Source of the DNA: Puffinus mauretanicus
Lineage: Eukaryota > Chordata > Aves > Procellariiformes > Procellariidae
Length of the DNA: 64,000 nucleotides
Direction of reading: 5' to 3'
Assembly: GCA_023333565.1 (NCBI GenBank)
Contig: JAJKFH010001512.1
Span: forward strand, 186,001-250,000
Positions 58,181 to 64,000 of this stretch are shown here, in pieces (the stretch's first letter is position 1; each line of letters starts with the position of its first letter). The notes beneath the pieces are model-generated. The model worked only from the letters and a program-made list of their open reading frames with translations. It was not told the DNA's origin and searched no databases. The position numbers and the translations under genes were made by a program.

Positions 58181-60880
58181 TGTGCAAATTTGTATATTTA
58201 GCTGCCAGGAGGCTTTCTAGGAACAAGGCGAGTGTAAGGTGGCTTGTTTTAATAGGGTGGGGAAAAAAAATAGAGAAAATAAATTTATTTCTGCTGTATA
58301 TCTGAACGAACCAGTGCAAATCTGATTTCAGAAGCGACTAACTTGTGTATACTTAACGTTTGGTTTTGTGAGACCACTTTTATCTGCTGAACAGAGATTG
58401 CTCTGGGAAGAAGCGATAGGCAGATTTGCGTTTTTGGAAAGTGTTCCTGCTTCCCCCCCCCCCTCCCCCCCCCCCCATGATCCAGAGATAAGAATCAAGT
58501 AGCTGCGCTTCGGTGCACTGAAATTTCCACCACTTCGATTCCTTTTGAAAGGGGTAAAAAAAAAATTCTTCCATTCGACAAGAAACCAGACCTTAAGTGT
58601 TTAAGACCATTCCCCAGAAAGTTTTTTTTTTTTTTTTTTTTAATCCCTAGACTTTCTCATGTAAAACTTTCCGTCATGAAGTAAATCCTTGGGGGCTTCA
58701 AAATTTAACTGTTCTGTTGCCGGAGGGAGTTAAATGTAACCAAACTTCGCCCTGTGTCAAAGCCCCTCATCTCCTTCCTCGAAACTCAATTAAGAAAAGC
58801 AGTTTCGGAGACATTTTGAGCTGGGGAAAAAAAGTTGGTGGCAGCAGGATCATTTCTCTAAGTCCGGATTTATTAAAAAAAAAAAAAAAAGATAGTGGGT
58901 TGAAAGAGATGATCGAGCTGTGTTTAAGCTGGGCAGTCAAATTTTCCGGTTTTGTTTGATTCTTCTCAAGGATGATGAATTTCAAATCTGCTTCATGCTG
59001 AATTGATATATTCCTCATATCTCGAACTAAGTATGGACTTGCCTAAATCCTCATTACTATATTTTTCAGAAGCGTATCCGTGACTTAATTGATGTTTGCA
59101 ACCCATCGGCCACTAGGATTTAGAAACGTTTTTCACTTTCCTTAGAATTGTGGTAAAGAGCGGATATTTTTAAGACGACAACATAAGGTTCTTTTTAAAT
59201 AGAATTTAAAATGTTAGTTCATTTTATTAGGAAATATGCTTACTTTAAAAATGTTGGAAAAATTGTCTTCTGTAGCATCAGCCCGGATGTATTTTCCAGA
59301 GATGTTTAATGCTCCAGAATAAAAATCGATTTTAGAACAACAGCACCTATATGTCATTGTGTTATACTGCTTCATCTAAAATTTCAGAAATATTTTCACG
59401 GTGTTTTCCTGCGTTCTTTAGTGGCTCGTTAAGTGTATTATAAGAATCAATTTTTGCTTAGGTTAAAAAAAAAGTCTAGAGACAAATGGAAATAATTCCT
59501 CTCCGGTGTAGCAAGTGCTTACTTGGTCCTATGCAAACTTGCTGCGGTTCTAAATCTTTTAAAAATTATTTTATTTTTAAAATTGGAGATCGTTAATCTC
59601 TGGTTACATTTACCGGTGGTTGCTTGTTTGTTTGCTTGTTTGTTTGTTTGTTTTTGAGAGTTTAATCTTTACATTCCCGCATCAGCCTTAGGGGACCAGA
59701 AGTAAAGGCGCAGAGTGGACCGGCTTTATTTGACTTTCTTTGGTTTATTCCCTACCGCCCAAGGAAAACCTTGCTAAAGAAAAATTAGAAACCCAAAACA
59801 AACAGTGGGAAACCCCACCCCGCTTTCCCTGCTTGGCATCACCTCGGATTTGACACGCGGTTCCTTTTTCCAAGGGCTCAATGAGCGGTTCCTATAATTC
59901 CGTCCCTAAATTCGTTTGACATTTTATTGCTCATGAAGAAATACAAGCGCTTGGAAAGTGTTTCTATCTCTATATTTAAAAAACAAACAAACCCTAAGAC
60001 CTGCTCAGCCCGGCAGGAAGCAGGTAGTGAGAAATATAACCAAGAATCTCCCTCCACTAATTTTTAACATAATGGGCGCTCTAAAGGGCAATATTTCACT
60101 TCTTAAAAAAATCCTTTCTTTGGGGCAGCTCTGAAAAGAAAACAAAAGAAGAAGAAAGATATTTGAAGCTTACTGAGGGAAGAGAGAGAAAGGGAAGTAA
60201 CTTGTCATAAAAAAAAGGAAAATTCAGTGCAGTGTGCTGCAATAAAAGAATATGACCGCTATAAAACTTTATAGGGTATAAATTTCTGAAGGTTAAGGAA
60301 CTAAACGGCTGTAAAGCAAACAGTGCAAGAAAACTTTCAGGAACTCCTAAATTACTACAACGACTTGGGAATGTGGGGAAACCCAACGTGTAAATGCTCT
60401 TGTTTCTGCTTCAGCCACATACAAAGTTCCCCTCTTTTTTTTTTTTCCTAAGGGAGGGGGTAGTTAAAAAATAGGGGAGAGGGAGAGAAAAGGTGGGGAG
60501 GGACTTTTGCTAATTTATTCTTCTCTTGCAGATGCCGTGAAAATCCAGCCCTCTGGATGATTCCCTTTGTTCTTTTTTTTTTCTTCTTCTTTTTTTCTTT
60601 TCTTTTTTTCTTTTTTTTTTTTTCCTTTAAAGCAATTCCAGGCTGCCAGAATGCTGAGCCATGCACACAACAACAACAACACACACACACACGCACACAG
60701 GCACCCCCCCCACTCACACACTCGAAGTTCTGGCGAGACGTCTGGGCTTGGGAAGCTCTTTATCGGTTTACAGCTCTGGCCTTCCCCCTCCAGAGCAGAA
60801 TGACCAATTGTTTAGTCTCGGAATTTGAAACAATAGTGGTTTTCAAAAGCATTTTGCCTCTTTTATTGCCGGGTAGAGCG
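58181..60880. other. HOXB9-HOXB8 intergenic DNA, first part
   Basis: AT-rich, CpG-retaining DNA without a recognised gene. A C11TC13 tract lies at 58453-58476, a T22 run at 58620-58642, GTTT repeats at 59622-59653, and a T/C tract plus CA repeat at 60565-60722. No transposon recognised. Confidence 0.5.
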
Positions 60881-60889
60881 ACTGGATGG

Positions 60890-61180
60890 TGGATGGCGCA
60901 TAAAACTTCAGCGCTGCGGGGCGAGCAGGAGGAACCCGATTTTCCTTTTTCTCCCTCTTTTTCTCCCTCACCTCCCCTCGCTTTTGCCTGGTTTTATTTC
61001 CCCAGGTCCGAGCGGGACCCCCCCTTTTTCTGCGCCTCCCCCCCTCCCCAAAAGGAAATCTCCCCTCCTGCGCGCCCCCCGGCGCAGGCTGCGGCTCCGC
61101 GCGGCGCCGCGAGGTGGCGCCCTTGCTCCACGCTAGACGCGCGTCTCCCGCGCTCGGCCGCGGGGCTCCGCGTAACACCT
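60890..61180. promoter_or_regulatory. CpG-rich block in HOXB9-HOXB8 intergenic region
   Basis: GC-rich segment that contains the CTCF-type motif at 61107-61120. It is preceded by homeodomain-like words (TTTTATTGCC, GCATAAAAC) at about 60860-60910. It reads through on the plus strand as a low-complexity frame, which I do not regard as coding. Confidence 0.45.
61107..61120 (+). promoter_or_regulatory. CTCF-type binding motif
   Basis: CCGCGAGGTGGCGC matches the CTCF core CCGCGNGGNGGCAG at 12 of 12 defined-position bases apart from G for A near the end. It sits between HOXB9 and HOXB8. In HoxA a CTCF site between HOXA9 and HOXA7 forms a chromatin boundary, so a comparable boundary role is plausible here. 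Binding is inferred. Confidence 0.55.
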
Positions 61181-63850
61181 TGATTGCATTAGCGGCAGCG
61201 AGCACGAATAATCCCGAGACATAAAATATAGGGTTAATTATAGCAATTTTGGCGATTTTATAGGTTACATCTATTTTTTCCCTGCGAGGGTAAATTATGT
61301 GAGGCTGGGGGAAAAAAAAAAGAGAGTTAATCTGGAGGCTGTGTGCTGGGATGCGGGGAGGGGTGGGACACGCATCTATTTTAAATGATCATTTAAAGGG
61401 GAGAAAAAAACCATCGGGTTTTGTCTTCTGCTAGTTTGGGTGGAGGTGGGAGGACAGCTTAATTATCTCCAAACCGAAGATTTACGTTTGCAGGACGGGA
61501 AAAGAGAGAGGCTCGAAGATTTCGGGGAGAAAGGCGCACACAGAGTCAGGACATTTTTCCCTGGCTCTTTACCTTAGCCATTAGGATGATCTGCGCTTTC
61601 TCGGCTCTTTATTTTACATGGTTTAGATTCATAGCCATCGCCGAAAAAAAAAACAAACCAGTGAAAGCTTTTTAGAAGTTGAACCGGTCATTTTTGGTAT
61701 AGTTGCTCCGTCTTTTGGTAACGTTACTGCTCTTTGCCCAAGGTCTTCACTTAGTATGTTTGGAAATATTTTTAAACGCTACAGAACAGTAAATTGATCT
61801 ATTAACTTACCACGTTTTGTGATACGTATCAATAGTCCACTGATGCAGTAGCAGCAAAAATGTAAACTTTTAACTCCGTTAGTTCACTTTTATTTTGGCC
61901 TCTGTTTCTTCAAAATTACAAGACAAAAATTACTCAGACGTTCCAGTCCTTCAGCTACAAATTCAGCTACAAATAACATAGAAAGGAATGGTAGCAAGAA
62001 TTTCAATGTAGGTTTTCTTTCGAGTTGTTATAAACAGGTATTTTCTGAATAAATGTTTCTCCGAAGTTACACCAGAAAATACGCCCGTTCCCCAATAAGC
62101 ACCATTCTGGGGAAGAATGTAACAAATTAAACCGATGCACACAGCAGAACAGGATGCGATATGTTGGTTTAAAAAGCAAAGTTTGAGCATCTCAAGACTC
62201 TGTTTAAATGCTATAAAATGAAATACAAATGTAAACAGAAATAGATGGGGAAAATAAAGAAAAACCCTGCCCTTGTGCCTTCAGTAAAATGCAGAGTAGT
62301 GAAAAGTTAAGGTTTACCTAGGAAAGGGTTTGGGGTTCTTTTTTTTTTTCCTTGTGAATTCCTAATAAATCTTTCCTCCACTGGGTATTTATAAATTATC
62401 TTCTCTCTCACAGACACACGCACGCACACACACACACATCCCCACTTGTTTTTTCTTATAATAGAAACATTTTCCTTTCATCAGGAATCTGAGTACAGTA
62501 TATGAATGATTTAAGATCAGCCATTGATTTCTGGTGCGTTGGTGAGTTACCATCACATCATGACCATAAAATTCTACTGCACTTGATAAAAATGTTAACT
62601 TCCAAGAACAACTTCACTCCCGCCTTCTCGGGGTCCACGTATGAACAGGAATTCCTGCTATTTTTTACTTTACAAACTTGACTAGATGCGAGTACGCCTC
62701 TAAATGCACATAGAAGAAGACAGCTTATTTTCTAAAAATACTTTAGTCGATTCAATTTTTTTTTTTTTCCTTTCCTGAAAATTCTAGCATCGAGCATCCC
62801 CACGCCAGGCTGCAAAGCTCTATTTACTTCTGTGCACCATTTCTGGGGTTTTATGTTCAAAGATGAAACCAAAATCTGCTCAATCGACAATAAAAGTGTT
62901 GAGAAAAATAAAATGTTAACTTGTCTTTTAGTGGGGAAAAAGCCTTAATTATACCACTGCAAGTACTCCAACAACAATAATTACTTGAAAAGGCTCTTAG
63001 ATTCGACGGAAATTATCCCTACACAAAATAAAGGAAACGTATTTACTTAAATTATTTCTCTAAGGATGGTTTTAAAGTTTTATTCCGTTACTATCTTTGT
63101 TTTCTTTCTTTCTCTCTCTCTTTCGTTCTGCCTTTCTTAATTCCCTGCCTATTCCCACCGCCAATTTTAATTCAAGTATTTTTTTTTACCAAAGCCCTGG
63201 CAAGACAGACTAACCGAAACATTTCAACTTGTTCCTCTTTTCCATGTTGTGGAGGTTGAAAATTATCCCTGAGTTGAAGGCAGGCACGAGTGAAACCGTC
63301 TTTAATTCACCTTTCTCGTGTCAAAACCGCGCAGACGGATGCGATGGGAAGCAGCAGAAATCTACCCAGGGCAAAGGAAAAAAAAAATAGAGGTTTAAAA
63401 GAGTGAATTAACTCCTATTGAAGGTTGAAGGATTGAAAATATAGCTGGCATTGCGAGGGGCTTGGAGGGGCGTCGTGGGTGTTAGGCAGGCTGGGGCAGC
63501 GTTTGAGTTGGGAGGGTTTGGTGTCGTTATTAGCTGAAATACGCCTCGGTAATATTTGCTGACTGCGATAAATGAATTTCAAAATCTACCCCCTGTGTGT
63601 TTAGATGGTGGAAAATTGCAGCGTTGGCATCTTAGGGGTAAGTTTGCTCCGTTGTTACCAAATGCCAATAAAATAGAAAGCCTCTCTCCTCTCTCCCTTA
63701 CCCCATCCCCCCCTTCTCCCCAGTTTTCATCAGAAGTATCATGCAAAAAAAAAAAAAAAATAAAAAAATTGAAGTTATTGAGGAGGGGGTGAGGTGGGGA
63801 ACGGCCATCAGTTACTGACCGTAAAGGTTCTGCTCGGGGTGTGATAAGCG
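61181..63850. other. HOXB9-HOXB8 intergenic DNA, second part
   Basis: AT-rich DNA with homeodomain-type words, including GACCATAAAATTC at about 62561-62573. A CA repeat lies at 62411-62438 and a CTTT/TC-rich run at 63102-63125. No gene recognised. Confidence 0.45.
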
Positions 63851-64000
63851 ACACAATACTTTTAGTTCGCAATCATCCCCGACCACATCTTGAACAAGTC
63901 CTCGGCGGGGGAGGAGGCAGGGCGGGGGCTGCGGGAGAGACACAAAAAGTCAATGTTATATATGAAAAACTATAATCATTTTAATTCAATATTGACACCT
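63851..64000 (+). promoter_or_regulatory. Possible distal promoter of HOXB8 (next gene not in window)
   Basis: By conserved order the next gene is HOXB8, whose N terminus (MSSYFVNSLF) is not found here. A short GC-rich patch (63900-63940) followed by GTTATATATG and TAATTC words would fit sequence just upstream of it. This rests on gene order and distance only. Confidence 0.2.

Noticed and set aside
63851..64000. HOXB8 exon 1
   Set aside because: The characteristic HOXB8 N terminus is not present before the window ends.

Overview
The window is a posterior segment of a vertebrate HoxB cluster, read 5' to 3' on the + strand. Two homeobox genes are recognisable from their proteins: HOXB13 (two coding exons, 8898-9516 and 10334-10596) and HOXB9 (two coding exons, 52189-52696 and 56158-56393). 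The microRNA gene mir-196a-1 lies between them at 44443-44512, on the same strand and in its expected HoxB position. No HOXB10, B11 or B12 remnant was recognised in the 41.6 kb between the two genes, as is usual for amniotes. The next gene in the conserved order, HOXB8, is not reached before the window ends.

A decayed CR1-type LINE 3' end (about 29245-29470) points to a bird or other sauropsid. The very low repeat load and extremely GC-rich HOXB13 exon fit an avian microchromosome-like setting, but the species cannot be named from sequence alone. A MIR-like (CORE-SINE) fragment lies nearby at about 28284-28362.

Layout: 1-8.6 kb is upstream DNA with GC/CpG-rich blocks near 2.3-2.8, 6.4-7.1 and 8.1-9.6 kb, the last covering the HOXB13 promoter and exon 1. 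HOXB13 occupies 8.9-10.6 kb, with a 3' flank containing several AATAAA signals and a purine-pyrimidine alternating AT-rich tract. At 12.3-12.5 kb there is an orphan promoter-like CpG block with several CRE-type sites, followed by a 33-bp tandem duplication, a minisatellite with 45-bp higher-order structure and a 125-bp TCTTC microsatellite. From about 14 to 34 kb the DNA is mostly CpG-poor and holds the only recognised transposon fossils, interrupted by a CpG block at 22.56-23.4 kb. From 34.3 kb onward it is again CpG-retaining, with GC-rich islands at 34.3-37.9 and 40.4-41.4 kb, then mir-196a-1, HOXB9 and the HOXB9-HOXB8 intergenic region, which carries a strong CTCF-type motif at 61107-61120.

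The genes should act together as in other amniotes. HOXB9 and HOXB13 are nuclear transcription factors that specify posterior axial identity, and mir-196a represses central Hox transcripts. A seed match for miR-196 is present in the presumed HOXB9 3' UTR. Nothing in the window indicates a bacterial, viral or wholly unknown system; the novel-looking items are regulatory and sequence-structural.
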